This document shows, in pieces, positions 55,990 to 64,000 of a DNA stretch of 64,000 nt; within the stretch, counting starts at the first letter, position 1, and every line of letters starts with the position of its first letter. Source of the stretch: Pedobacter zeae (GTDB lineage: Bacteria; Bacteroidota; Bacteroidia; Sphingobacteriales; Sphingobacteriaceae); contig NZ_JACIEF010000004.1 of the NCBI RefSeq assembly GCF_014196715.1, positions 310,001 through 374,000 on the forward strand, read 5' to 3'. Below the pieces are notes generated by a model that made no database searches, was not told the DNA's origin, and saw only the letters and a list, made by a program, of their open reading frames with translations. Both the position numbers and the translations under genes were made by a program.

Positions 55990-58800
55990 ATGAAACTGAA
56001 GATCCAACCAACCGTAATTTTTAGAACACCTAAATTTTCATATCAATCCGAACTGGCAGATTGTTGGGAGGAATTAAAACAGGCCATTTCTGTGTCTTCA
56101 GCAGCTTTTTACGAAACCATAAAAGAAGTAAAAGCAAGCGAACTCAAGGATCTTCCGCCTAGGGTTTATTTCACCATCTGGAAATATTTTAACCGTGCGA
56201 AGTTCCGCTCAACACCTTACGGCACTTTTGCTGGTTTTACGTTGTTAAACAATGCCATTAAACCATCTGAAAGCAAAATCGTAATCGAACAAACTCAAAC
56301 GGTACGCGAACTGGTTGATTGGCCTTCTAAGAACAATATTCAATTTCCATTAGCAGACCTATTGCAGAAAAACTGCCTTTTATTTAGTAACAGCAGTTAT
56401 TATTTAACGCCCAACAGTATCCGCTATATAGCCTGTAGCGATGGTGTTTTCGAACTGGCCGAGTTGGATCAAGATAACTTTGTAAAACAAATACTGGCTG
56501 CCTGCTTAAAGCCGCTCAGGTTTAATGATCTGGTAAAACAATTAAATTTAAGTAATGCTGAAACTGATAATCTGTTTGGCCTGCTACAGGATATGCATGA
56601 TTTACAGCTTATTTTTACCAATTATGACCCCAATATTATTGGAGATGATTATTTTGAACGGTTAGGCCTCAATGCTACAGCCGGGTTGCCAAAATACCTG
56701 ATCGCACAGCGCAAAGCTTTGTCGGGCGGTATTAATGAGCATTTGTTTCAGGCCGTTCCAGGTTTAATCACTATGCTGCATAATATAATGCCAGCAAGAG
56801 ACCGTGATGCGCTTAGCCAGTTTCAGGTTAGGTTTAAGAAGAAATTCGAAGAGCAGGAAGTACCGCTTTTATTGGCGCTGGATCCGGAAATGGGAGTAGG
56901 CTACGATGAGTTGGAACAATCCGGTCACAACAGCGCGTTTATCACCCGCTTTAGTAATAAGGCACCGAAAAAATCAGATGCAGAAAATATTAAAACGGCA
57001 TTAAAGCCTTATTTAACGGAACAGCATTTCGAAAAAGGTAAAACTGTTTACCTGAACAAACAGGATGTGAAGCCGAATCAAAAATTGGCACCTTTACCCA
57101 ATTCATTTAGCATGGTAATGTCGGTTCATGATGATTTGATTTTTATCGAACAGATCGGCGGAGTTACATCAAATGCATTAAACGGGAGATTTACAATGGC
57201 AGCCGACGAGGTAGCACAGTATGCCAAAGACGTTGCGGCTGCAGAACAACAGGCAAATCCGGAGGTGCTATTTTTTGATGTGGCTTACATGGTAGAGGCC
57301 AGTGTAGATAATGTAAACAGAAGAAAACTGATTTATGGGCATCAGTTATCCATCTTAAATTTTGATACCTCAGCATCGCCGCTTGCCTTAAACGATATAC
57401 AGATTTCAATTAGGGGCACAGAGATTATTCTTCGCTCTAAGCATTTGAATAAACGCCTCGTGCCAAGAATGGCTTCTGCGTATAACTACACCCGCTCTGA
57501 TCTTTCTGTATTCCGGTTACTGTGCGATTTACAATATCAAGGCATACAGGCCAATCTTTCCTTTCAGCTGGATACTGTTTTCCCTGATTTGGATTATTAT
57601 CCAAGGCTACAATATCAAAACATAGTTTTAAGCCGTAATAAATGGAGGATTAAAAAAGAAGCCCTTTTAGGTGCCGATCAGAAATTGCTGTCTGTAGCCA
57701 ACTGTAGATCATACCTGAACAATTTAGGGGTTAGCGAATATTTTAAAGCAGGTATATCCGATCAAACACTATGTTTTGCCCTGCAAAACGACGATGATAT
57801 AGCTGCTTTTTTGCAATACCTGCAAAAAAATGGAAGTACCTATATAGAAGAAATGTTATTGCCTCAAAACACTACCGTGATTGATGAAGCCGGCAGGCCT
57901 TATTTGGCACAGTTTGTATTAGGCCTAGGTCACGGTGAACAAATTTATCGTGGTTTGACCAAGAAATCTGCAGATGCAGGGGTAACCCGGTTTTTCCTGC
58001 CGGGTAAAGAATGGTTGTATTTCGAAATTTATAGCCACCATCAGCGTGGTGATCAGATTTTGACAGAAGTAATCGCCCCTTTGGTATCCACCCATAGTGA
58101 TCATGTTAAATCGTGGTTTTTTATCCGCTACAATGAAAATGGAAACCACATCAGGTTTAGGATTCGACTGAACAATCCGGACGATGGGCAATTGTTAACA
58201 TCAAAACTCATGGATGATCTTGAACTGTTCGTAAATTCAGGTTTGGTGTCTGATGTGCAGATTAAAACCTATAAGCGTGAGTTAGAGCGTTATGGCAGTA
58301 ATATGATCGAAAATGTTGAGCAGCATTTTGCTGTCGATAGTGAATTTGTATTATCGCTATTAAAAACCCAGGCTGACGATTTCAGCAAATACCAATGGTG
58401 TGGTCTTTTGTTTTCGAAGATTACCGGATCTGGTGTGATCGATAAGCCGGCTATCAATAAGATGGTAAGATTGATGTCTGATAGCTTTAATGAAGAACAC
58501 CGGTTAGATGCAGCCGATTTTAAACAATTAAATAATCATTACCAGGAGTTTCGAAAAACAGAAAGAGCAGTATCAACAGCAGAACAGGAGCGGAGCTTTG
58601 GCATGTTTTCAGATTCGTTTATCAAAACGCTTAAGCTATGTGCCCCGGAAAATGCGCCAAAGCTATTGACCGATTTAATCCATATGCATGTGAACCGGCT
58701 TTTCAACCAAGATCAGCGAACCCACGAAATGGTTATGTACTATTTTCTACTAAAAGATATTCAGCGGCAGAATGCGATTGGAATTAACGGTTTAACTTAG
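55990..58800 (+). CDS. lanB: Full-length class I lanthipeptide dehydratase (LanB)
   Basis: A 936-residue LanB. Such enzymes activate Ser/Thr of a precursor peptide with glutamate from Glu-tRNA and eliminate it to give Dha/Dhb. The N-terminal glutamylation domain shows the family motif RSTPYGTFAGF (residues 73-83). From about residue 665 the elimination domain (SpaB_C / thiopeptide-type bacteriocin biosynthesis) begins: GKEWLYFEIYSHHQ, then WFFIRYNENGNHIRFRIR, then HMHVNRL near residue 898, which probably holds the catalytic His. Both domains look intact. No LanC cyclase, protease or transporter gene is in the window. The 3' end overlaps the 3' end of the convergent kinase gene by 17 nt. The likely substrate is the peptide encoded at 60045. 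Confidence 0.9.
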   Translation: MKLKIQPTVIFRTPKFSYQSELADCWEELKQAISVSSAAFYETIKEVKASELKDLPPRVYFTIWKYFNRAKFRSTPYGTFAGFTLLNNAIKPSESKIVIEQTQTVRELVDWPSKNNIQFPLADLLQKNCLLFSNSSYYLTPNSIRYIACSDGVFELAELDQDNFVKQILAACLKPLRFNDLVKQLNLSNAETDNLFGLLQDMHDLQLIFTNYDPNIIGDDYFERLGLNATAGLPKYLIAQRKALSGGINEHLFQAVPGLITMLHNIMPARDRDALSQFQVRFKKKFEEQEVPLLLALDPEMGVGYDELEQSGHNSAFITRFSNKAPKKSDAENIKTALKPYLTEQHFEKGKTVYLNKQDVKPNQKLAPLPNSFSMVMSVHDDLIFIEQIGGVTSNALNGRFTMAADEVAQYAKDVAAAEQQANPEVLFFDVAYMVEASVDNVNRRKLIYGHQLSILNFDTSASPLALNDIQISIRGTEIILRSKHLNKRLVPRMASAYNYTRSDLSVFRLLCDLQYQGIQANLSFQLDTVFPDLDYYPRLQYQNIVLSRNKWRIKKEALLGADQKLLSVANCRSYLNNLGVSEYFKAGISDQTLCFALQNDDDIAAFLQYLQKNGSTYIEEMLLPQNTTVIDEAGRPYLAQFVLGLGHGEQIYRGLTKKSADAGVTRFFLPGKEWLYFEIYSHHQRGDQILTEVIAPLVSTHSDHVKSWFFIRYNENGNHIRFRIRLNNPDDGQLLTSKLMDDLELFVNSGLVSDVQIKTYKRELERYGSNMIENVEQHFAVDSEFVLSLLKTQADDFSKYQWCGLLFSKITGSGVIDKPAINKMVRLMSDSFNEEHRLDAADFKQLNNHYQEFRKTERAVSTAEQERSFGMFSDSFIKTLKLCAPENAPKLLTDLIHMHVNRLFNQDQRTHEMVMYYFLLKDIQRQNAIGINGLT

Positions 58801-59899
58801 CCAATGGATTAAGGGCGGTTACACTTATTTCGGTGATATAGCGGTTAAGCGGATCTTTGTAATAACTGAATACATAATCATTACCGTAAAAACTGCTCAG
58901 GCGCTTGCCAATATTATCAATCCCAACATGGTGGCTTGCTGTCTGCTTGCCCTTATTATCGTTGATCATGTTGATGGTGCTGATATGAAGTTTATCTTGT
59001 TGATAAGTAATTTTAATAAGTGCCGGCTGAGTGGAGTGCGAAACATTTCCATGCTTAAACATGTTTTCCACCAGCGTTAATAAAATAAGCGGCGGAAATC
59101 TCAACCCGAACATATCGCCTGTTACCTCAAGTTCCAGGTTAATTGTGTTAGCTGTACGGAGTTTATGGAGGTTGATCAGGTGTTCAATTTGCTCAATTTC
59201 TTCACTTAAAGGAACCATCTCTGATGCTTCAGGCCGTTTTAATGCATAACGCATCATTTCAGACAGGTTCATAATGGCATCTGCCGCCATCGGTGCCTTT
59301 TTGCGGGCATCATTATAAATAAAGTTCAATGTATTAAACAGAAAGTGTGGGTTGATCTGACTGCGCAGATAATCGTTTTGGGATTGAACCAGGTCATTCT
59401 CTAAAGCCTGCTTTTCTATTTGGGTAACAAGATTCTGTCTTTCCAGCGCCTCTAATCTTTTTTGATCCTGGAATGATTTAATGATATACACATAACCGGT
59501 AGAATAACCAATATAGAGTATACACCTGTAAACACAGGATAATATAAATTCCCGGTCTAAGAATCCTATTGAGCTTTTCGTTAGCAGCCCAATTTTTTCA
59601 AACAAAATGATCAGCAGAAATGTAGAAACTGCGTATCCGGAAATTACTAATGTAATCAGGGTAACGATTTTTAATATTTTTAATGATTTCGTTTGCGTAG
59701 TTAATGCTTTCTTAAAGAAAAAACCATAAATATAAAATGTAGAAATGTTAACAATATAAACGAGTAAATAAGCGGCTGGTTGTCTGAACCTGTTGGTTAC
59801 TAAACCAAGAATAAACACTTCATAAACGATGTAAAGACTCCATACCAATAGGTGAAACTTGTACTTTTCGTAGAATGTTTTTAAGTTTAAAAAGTTCAT
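58784..59899 (-). CDS. LytS/YehU-type sensor histidine kinase
   Basis: A 371-residue membrane kinase. Four hydrophobic helices (within about residues 14-140), then a coiled linker, then the His_kinase domain with INPHFLFNTLN (phospho-acceptor His185) and an ATPase part (PPLILLTLVENMFKHG; HVGIDNIGKRL). Kinases of this class pair with LytTR regulators, and the regulator gene lies 463 nt away on the same strand. The gap between the two holds the peptide genes on the opposite strand. No large sensor domain, so the signal is probably read in the membrane. Confidence 0.9.
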   Translation of the reverse strand: MNFLNLKTFYEKYKFHLLVWSLYIVYEVFILGLVTNRFRQPAAYLLVYIVNISTFYIYGFFFKKALTTQTKSLKILKIVTLITLVISGYAVSTFLLIILFEKIGLLTKSSIGFLDREFILSCVYRCILYIGYSTGYVYIIKSFQDQKRLEALERQNLVTQIEKQALENDLVQSQNDYLRSQINPHFLFNTLNFIYNDARKKAPMAADAIMNLSEMMRYALKRPEASEMVPLSEEIEQIEHLINLHKLRTANTINLELEVTGDMFGLRFPPLILLTLVENMFKHGNVSHSTQPALIKITYQQDKLHISTINMINDNKGKQTASHHVGIDNIGKRLSSFYGNDYVFSYYKDPLNRYITEISVTALNPLAKLNR

Positions 59900-60044
59900 T
59901 TTTTTTCCTTTAATCTATTGAAATGGGGTTTTTATCTCCCAAAACTGGGGGTTTGTGTAAAAAAATGGTTGTAGTTGGTTTTGACATGCATCTTTACAGA
60001 AAATTAATAACAAAAAATAATTACAACAATTAATATACAATATT

Positions 60045-60197
60045 ATGAAAGCTCAAAATACAACTGCCACAACTAAACTTGCTAAAAAAACTGCCTTTAT
60101 TTATAAAAACATTAAAGCTCAAAACAACTATTCTACAAGTCCGACAGGCGATATGAGTCATAGCGTAATGACAAGCTTTATTGTAGATGTAATATAG
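60045..60197 (+). CDS. Probable RiPP precursor peptide, cysteine-free, Ser/Thr-rich
   Basis: A 50-residue gene too short for routine calling. It begins MKAQNTTATTKLAKKTAFIY, then KNIKAQNNYSTSPTGDMS, and ends HSVMTSFIVDVI. The first ~28 residues are Lys-rich, like the leader of Bacteroidota class I lanthipeptide precursors (KLAKKTA resembles their KLxLKK core). The last 22 residues hold eight Ser/Thr (S30, T31, S32, T34, S38, S40, T43, S44) but no Cys, so LanB could make Dha/Dhb but no intramolecular lanthionine. No GG site is visible. Support: it lies in the same locus as lanB, between a LytS kinase and its LytTR regulator, and a decayed homologous copy follows 12 nt later. Assignment is inference. 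Confidence 0.7.
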   Translation: MKAQNTTATTKLAKKTAFIYKNIKAQNNYSTSPTGDMSHSVMTSFIVDVI

Positions 60198-60208
60198 TTT
60201 ATTCTATT

Positions 60209-60356
60209 ATAAAAGCTAGAAATACAGTAGCTACGGGTAAATTTGCCAATAAGCGTTTTGTTTATTAAAAATATTAAAGTTCAGAACCATTAAGCAACTC
60301 ATCTGAGTTCTGAACAAAGCCATGCAATAATACTGACCAGCCGGATTGATGCTGTT
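60209..60356 (+). pseudogene. Decayed second copy of the precursor peptide gene
   Basis: This stretch aligns with the peptide gene over its whole length. The start codon is ATA instead of ATG (60209-60211). The leader reads KARNTVATGKFANK against KAQNTTATTKLAKK, one codon is missing, and FVY matches FIY. One extra T at 60266 shifts the frame, after which KNIKVQN matches KNIKAQN. A TAA stop (60291-60293) falls where the intact copy has Tyr. The core then keeps equal spacing up to SHAII and TSR-IDAV against SHSVM and TSFIVDV. It runs into the 3' end of the regulator gene at 60363. Confidence 0.75.
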
Positions 60357-60362
60357 TTACAA

Positions 60363-61106
60363 TTATTGATTCCTGTTGGATTTTAGTAAACTGCTTTGTA
60401 CATAGGCGAAGAAAGTATCTTTATAACCTTCGCCAATTTGTATCATTTCGTTATTTACCAATCGGATTATATTTCCATCTACCTTTTTAATTGCAGCTTT
60501 GGCAACAATATTAGATTTATTAACGCGTATAAATGCGTGGTTTTCTAAAGCCTTTTCAATTTCCTTAAGTGTGAGGTAGGTAGTATGGGTTTCAGATTTT
60601 GTAATAATCTGTATATAATTCTGTAAAGCTTTGATGTAAAGTATTTCATCAATGGCAATATTGGAAAAAGCATACTTATGGTCGCCTTTAATATATAAAG
60701 CCGATACCGGGTCTGCTTCTTTGGAAACAACTTTTGTATTGTTTGCCTCTTTCTTCAAAATCCTGTCGATACCGATTGCAAATTTTGAAAATGAAATAGG
60801 TTTTAGCAGATACTGATCCGATTGTACATCAAATGCCTGCAAGGCATAGTCTGGATGTGCTGTTGTAAAAATCAAATATTTTGCTTTTTCCCTGATGTTT
60901 TTAGCCAGTTCCAATCCATTTATTCCTGGCATATCAATATCCATAAACAATAAATCAATTTCGTCCTTCATGCTTATCTCCGTAAGCGCCTGGACAGGGC
61001 TGGTAAAAGTTTTAAAAACAGTTAAACCAGGCATTTCTGCAATGTGGTCAGTTAGTACTTCAATTGCGTGTTGCTCGTCGTCTATAACAACGCATTTTAG
61101 ATTCAT
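60363..61106 (-). CDS. LytTR-family response regulator
   Basis: A 247-residue regulator. The receiver domain (1-120) has the acidic pair (VIDDEQHA), phospho-acceptor Asp56 in FMDIDMPGINGLE, Thr/Lys switch residues (IFTTAHPDYA; LLKPISFSKF). The C-terminal LytTR DNA-binding domain covers about 145-240 (EILYIKALQNYIQIITKSET; TLKEIEKALENHAFIRVNKS). LytTR regulators often control peptide production and quorum sensing. It is upstream of the kinase gene on the same strand, with the peptide genes between them in reverse orientation. Confidence 0.92.
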   Translation of the reverse strand: MNLKCVVIDDEQHAIEVLTDHIAEMPGLTVFKTFTSPVQALTEISMKDEIDLLFMDIDMPGINGLELAKNIREKAKYLIFTTAHPDYALQAFDVQSDQYLLKPISFSKFAIGIDRILKKEANNTKVVSKEADPVSALYIKGDHKYAFSNIAIDEILYIKALQNYIQIITKSETHTTYLTLKEIEKALENHAFIRVNKSNIVAKAAIKKVDGNIIRLVNNEMIQIGEGYKDTFFAYVQSSLLKSNRNQ

Positions 61107-61471
61107 GGGTATAAATAGGTTTGTTTTGATTTGAAATGCAAGTTAAATAAAAATGAATGGATTTAGCACATGGGCTAAAAAAAATCTTGAATCCGTTTTC
61201 ATCTAAAAAACTTAAGGGTTTCGTGTAATATTCCGGGTGGTTGATGTAAAAAAATTAATCGCACAGCTTCTTTTTTTAATCTTTATACTGTTTGCCAAAA
61301 ACAAATAATTAGAAGTGAAAACGGCTAATTGAAAAAAAAACATCTACCTGCCCAATTTTGTGTAGCCTGTTAGATAATAAAATTAAAACAGGCCATACAA
61401 TACTGGGTAAGTTTAATTAAAAACTAAAAACCGAAAAGCAAAGAATTATTTCCCTACATCTATCAAGCCTC
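61107..61471. other. Intergenic region, AT-rich, no gene recognised
   Basis: 365 nt that carry the promoter of the regulator (minus) and of the small gene at 61472 (plus). A 17-codon open frame at 61153-61206 has no support. Near 61375 caggcc..aacaggcc type repeats are short and not significant. Confidence 0.5.
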
Positions 61472-61846
61472 ATGAAACACAACGAATACGAGTATTTACT
61501 GAATAAAATCTACTACAAGGGAATTCTAAAAAATCAAGGGATTAACTCAGATATGTATCAGAGAATGCAGAATGAGTATAGCAATCTTGATGGACAAAGC
61601 CCTGTTAAAGGCCAGTTGGATGGCGATTATGCATTCAGAAAATCTTTTCTGGTGGTACGCAACTACGTTCAGCAGGCGATTAAAGATGGCATGAAAAGCC
61701 TCCAGTTTACCATGCAGGCAGCAGATATCAACAAATTAACCTACATGGTTGATATGTTGAACAGGAACTTTTTTGATAAGCAAAGTTTAGATCAAATTAT
61801 TACCACTGCCAACTCGGTGTTTAACCAGTACAATTTAAAAAACTAA
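61472..61846 (+). CDS. Hypothetical protein, 124 residues
   Basis: I do not recognise the family. The product is soluble, without signal or helices of membrane type, helical by composition (RKSFLVVRNYVQQAIKDGMK; DINKLTYMVDMLNRNFFDKQ), and begins MKHNEYEYLLNKIYYKGILK. It lies 21 nt before the HsdR-N-like gene on the same strand, so the two are probably co-transcribed. The codon use looks like that of its neighbours. Confidence 0.7.
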   Translation: MKHNEYEYLLNKIYYKGILKNQGINSDMYQRMQNEYSNLDGQSPVKGQLDGDYAFRKSFLVVRNYVQQAIKDGMKSLQFTMQAADINKLTYMVDMLNRNFFDKQSLDQIITTANSVFNQYNLKN

Positions 61847-61867
61847 CCACCTAATAATAGAGAAAAC

Positions 61868-62335
61868 ATGGAATTGAAAGACGAAATCGGGCAATTTGCC
61901 GTAAGAATTAAGAAAATGCTTCCACAAGTTCAATCTGAGGATTTAACCAGGAATGCGTTAGTTATGCCTTTTATCCAAATCTTAGGATTCGATCCTTCAG
62001 AGGTTCAATCCGAAGCCGTTCTAGATTTCGGGGTTAAAAAAAGTAAAAAAGTGGATTACACCATTATGAAAGATGGCGAACCAACCATCCTTGTAGAATG
62101 TAAACATCATAATGATAACTTAGATATTCACGATTCCCGCCTTTCTAAATACTTCCGTAAAACAAAAGCTAAATACGGTTTATTAACCAATGGTTTAGTA
62201 TACCGCTTTTATACAGAGAAAATGGTAAGATCAAAGAAAAACCAGGAGCCATTATTTGAATTTAAAATAACGGATACTAAAGCGGCTATCATTGCTAAAA
62301 TGATCGAAGATCATAATGTTACTTCATCAATGTAG
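61868..62335 (+). CDS. Orphan HsdR-N-like PD-(D/E)XK protein
   Basis: A 155-residue protein that matches the N-terminal nuclease domain of type I restriction HsdR subunits: TRNALVMPFIQILGFDPSEV, then KKVDYTIMKDG with Asp63, then ILVECKHH with Glu77 and Lys79, then YFRKTKAKYGLLTNGLVYRF. The D-x13-ExK spacing is that of PD-(D/E)XK nucleases. No helicase, methyltransferase or specificity gene is nearby, so it is not a restriction system by itself. Such stand-alone domains also occur in prophages and as housekeeping proteins of unknown role. Confidence 0.85.
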   Translation: MELKDEIGQFAVRIKKMLPQVQSEDLTRNALVMPFIQILGFDPSEVQSEAVLDFGVKKSKKVDYTIMKDGEPTILVECKHHNDNLDIHDSRLSKYFRKTKAKYGLLTNGLVYRFYTEKMVRSKKNQEPLFEFKITDTKAAIIAKMIEDHNVTSSM

Positions 62336-62404
62336 ATCAAAAAGCAATACAACAGCAAGCTAAACAAGATTATCTTAATCGAATCGTTTTCCGAAAATTA
62401 TTAT

Positions 62405-62433
62405 AAAAGCCCTGATTTAATCAGGGCTTTTTA
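62405..62433 (+). terminator. Rho-independent terminator after the HsdR-N-like gene
   Basis: aaaagccctgatt (62405-62417) pairs with aatcagggctttt (62419-62431), almost without loop, with T run on the plus strand. Confidence 0.85.
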
Positions 62434-62445
62434 TTTTCCTGTACT

Positions 62446-62481
62446 AAAGAAAAAGGGAGAAACCGATTCGGTTTCTCCCTT
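62446..62481 (-). terminator. Rho-independent terminator of htpG
   Basis: aagggagaaaccga (62453-62466) pairs with tcggtttctccctt (62468-62481). Read on the minus strand the stem is followed by tttttcttt, so it ends htpG transcription 23 nt after its stop codon. Confidence 0.8.
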
Positions 62482-62503
62482 CCCATAATACATGATATCC
62501 TGA

Positions 62504-64000
62504 TTAGATGAGTTCTACGCTTCTGCTAACAAAAGCGGTTAAATCTGCACCAGTTAACATCCCTTGTGCTAAAAGTGCCAAATCTACCGCTTGCTTGGCG
62601 AGGTTGCTTTGCTCTTCTCCTTCAGCTTTTAAAATTTTACTCACCAATTTATGGTTTCCGTTAATGGCAACCTTGTAATTATCCGGCATTTGGCCATAAA
62701 AGCTCATTCCACCACCCATTGCAGCCATATCTTTCATTCTGCGCATAAATTCATCCATGGTAATGGTAACCGGCAATTCTTCAGGATGTAAGGCTACAAC
62801 CTCTACATGCATCCCTGGTTTGGTCACTGCTTTTTCAAAAATGGCCGTTAATTCTTTTACCTGATCTTCGCTTAATACATGCTCATTCTGCTCATCTTTC
62901 TCAATTAACTTGTCGGCAACCCCCGAATCTACACGTTTAATCGATGTTTTCTCCAGTTTTTGCTCTAACTGATTGATAAAATGATTGTCAATAGGCGAAT
63001 CCAATACCAGAACATCATAATCTTTTTTATTTGCCGATTGGATAAAGGCATCCTGCTTGGCAGCATCGTTGGTATATAAATAAACCACCGTACCGTTTTT
63101 ATCTGTTTGTAAAGGAGCTACCTTTTCTTTGTACTCAGGAAGTGTGAAAAGTTCATTTTTAGTATTTCCAACTAAAGCAAAATCTTTAGCTTTATCATAA
63201 AACTTCTCTTCACTGATCATGCCATATTTAACAAATAAACCGATGTCTTTCCATTTATCTTCATAAGCTTTACGGTCTTTTGCAAAAAGTTCCGCTAATT
63301 TATCGGCAACCTTTTTAGTAATGTAATTGTTGATCTTTTTAACATTGCTATCGGCTTGTAGGAAGCTACGGGATACGTTTAACGGAATATCTGGCGAATC
63401 GATTACACCATGCAATAACATTAAAAATTCCGGTACAATATCTTTAACCTCATCGGTAATGAAAACCTGGCGCGAGTAAAGTTTGATTTTGTTGCGCTGT
63501 ATTTCGAAGTCGTTTTTCAATTTAGGGAAATACAGTACGCCGGTTAAATTAAACGGATAATCGACATTGAGGTGGATCCAGAATAATGGCTCGTCGCTAA
63601 ACGGATATAATTCGCGGTAAAAACTTAAATAATCCTCATCTGACAAATCTGCAGGAGCTTTTGTCCAGATAGGGTTGGTGGTATTAATGATGTTATCTAC
63701 TTCAACACTCTTGAATTTTGCTTTACCCTCTTCATCAACACCGTCTTCAACAGATTCTGTTTTAGTACCAAATTTAATCGGAACTGGTAAGAATTTAGCA
63801 TATTTATCGAGAATACCCTGAAGCTTGCTCTCTTCTAAAAATTCTTCAGAATCTTTGTTAATATGTAAGATGATATCGGTACCACGGGTGGTTCTGGTAC
63901 CTTCCGTAATTTCAAATTCGGTACTGCCATCGCAAACCCAACGCGCAGGTTCCGCACCATCCTGGTAGGATAACGTCTGAATCTCGACTAAATCTGCAAC
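62504..64000 (-). CDS. htpG: Molecular chaperone HtpG (Hsp90), 5' end outside window
   Basis: The C-terminal 498 residues of bacterial Hsp90; the frame is open to the right edge, so the start and most of the ATP-binding domain lie outside. The visible N-terminal end (EPARWVCDGSTEFEITEG, then GTDIILHI) is the last part of the ATPase domain. The middle domain has NPIWTKAPADLSDEDYLSFY, then QVFITDEVKDIVPEFLMLLH and GVIDSPDIPLNVSRSFLQAD, which contains the catalytic-loop Arg region. The C-terminal dimerisation domain ends in AFVSRSVELI. The start TTG seen inside (63646) is not the real start. HtpG folds client proteins in the cytoplasm. Confidence 0.96.
   Translation of the reverse strand, partial: VADLVEIQTLSYQDGAEPARWVCDGSTEFEITEGTRTTRGTDIILHINKDSEEFLEESKLQGILDKYAKFLPVPIKFGTKTESVEDGVDEEGKAKFKSVEVDNIINTTNPIWTKAPADLSDEDYLSFYRELYPFSDEPLFWIHLNVDYPFNLTGVLYFPKLKNDFEIQRNKIKLYSRQVFITDEVKDIVPEFLMLLHGVIDSPDIPLNVSRSFLQADSNVKKINNYITKKVADKLAELFAKDRKAYEDKWKDIGLFVKYGMISEEKFYDKAKDFALVGNTKNELFTLPEYKEKVAPLQTDKNGTVVYLYTNDAAKQDAFIQSANKKDYDVLVLDSPIDNHFINQLEQKLEKTSIKRVDSGVADKLIEKDEQNEHVLSEDQVKELTAIFEKAVTKPGMHVEVVALHPEELPVTITMDEFMRRMKDMAAMGGGMSFYGQMPDNYKVAINGNHKLVSKILKAEGEEQSNLAKQAVDLALLAQGMLTGADLTAFVSRSVELI

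Noticed and set aside
61153..61206. 17-codon open frame that might be another small peptide
   Set aside because: Too short, no similarity to the precursor at 60045, no conserved feature.
61868..62335. Reading the HsdR-N-like gene as sign of a restriction system or prophage
   Set aside because: No methylase, specificity, helicase, integrase or phage structural gene in the window.
63000..63646. TTG at 63644-63646 as start of the minus-strand htpG gene
   Set aside because: The frame continues with HtpG sequence (NPIWTKAPAD) to the right edge; the gene is simply truncated by the window.

Overview
The window comes from a Bacteroidota chromosome, most likely a Pedobacter-like member of the Sphingobacteriaceae. 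The evidence is SusC/SusD pairs with FecI/FecR-type regulators, type IX secretion (T9SS) proteins, Alternative Complex III fused to a caa3-type oxidase cluster, AT-rich intergenic DNA, -7-like TAnnTTTG boxes, and no Shine-Dalgarno pattern at the starts. No tRNA, rRNA, insertion sequence or CRISPR array was seen.

Layout. 1-3.3 kb: the end of a BlaR1-type M56 membrane protein abutting an outer-membrane barrel gene. 3.4-6.1 kb: an Omp85-like barrel on the minus strand, a repeat-rich spacer, and a deoxyhypusine-synthase-like gene. 6.3-22.9 kb: one long respiratory cluster, actABCDEF, then cytochrome oxidase subunits II and I, heme A synthase, heme O synthase, two subunit III paralogues, a subunit IV, a Sco-like protein without cysteines, and a DUF420 protein. 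Together they would carry electrons from quinol through ACIII to oxygen and build the oxidase. 23.0-33.2 kb: an ECF sigma / FecR pair followed by a SusC-SusD-zinc metallohydrolase-DUF4302 uptake locus. 33.2-35.8 kb: small membrane and envelope proteins (DUF983, DUF2461, OmpA lipoprotein). 36.2-38.8 kb: a NACHT/STAND ATPase on the minus strand. 39.0-55.6 kb: a T9SS adhesin cassette, made of a 4,495-residue Ig-repeat protein with a type B C-terminal sorting domain, its PorP/SprF-like partner, and a PorE-like TPR/PD40/OmpA protein. 56.0-61.1 kb: a RiPP locus with a full-length LanB dehydratase, a LytS-type kinase, an unannotated 50-residue Ser/Thr-rich, Cys-free peptide gene, a decayed second copy of that peptide gene, and a LytTR regulator. 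61.5-62.3 kb: an unknown small protein and an orphan HsdR-N-like PD-(D/E)XK protein. 62.5 kb to the end: htpG on the minus strand, cut by the right edge.

The most unusual item is the LanB / cysteine-free peptide / LytS-LytTR locus. The peptide genes sit in opposite orientation between the two halves of a two-component system, and the second copy can be aligned codon by codon to the first through a start loss, one codon deletion, one frameshifting base and an in-frame stop. Also notable are the cysteine-free Sco homologue, the six-heme ActA, the LptA/OstA-like tail on the M56 protein, and the higher-order repeats in the adhesin gene.
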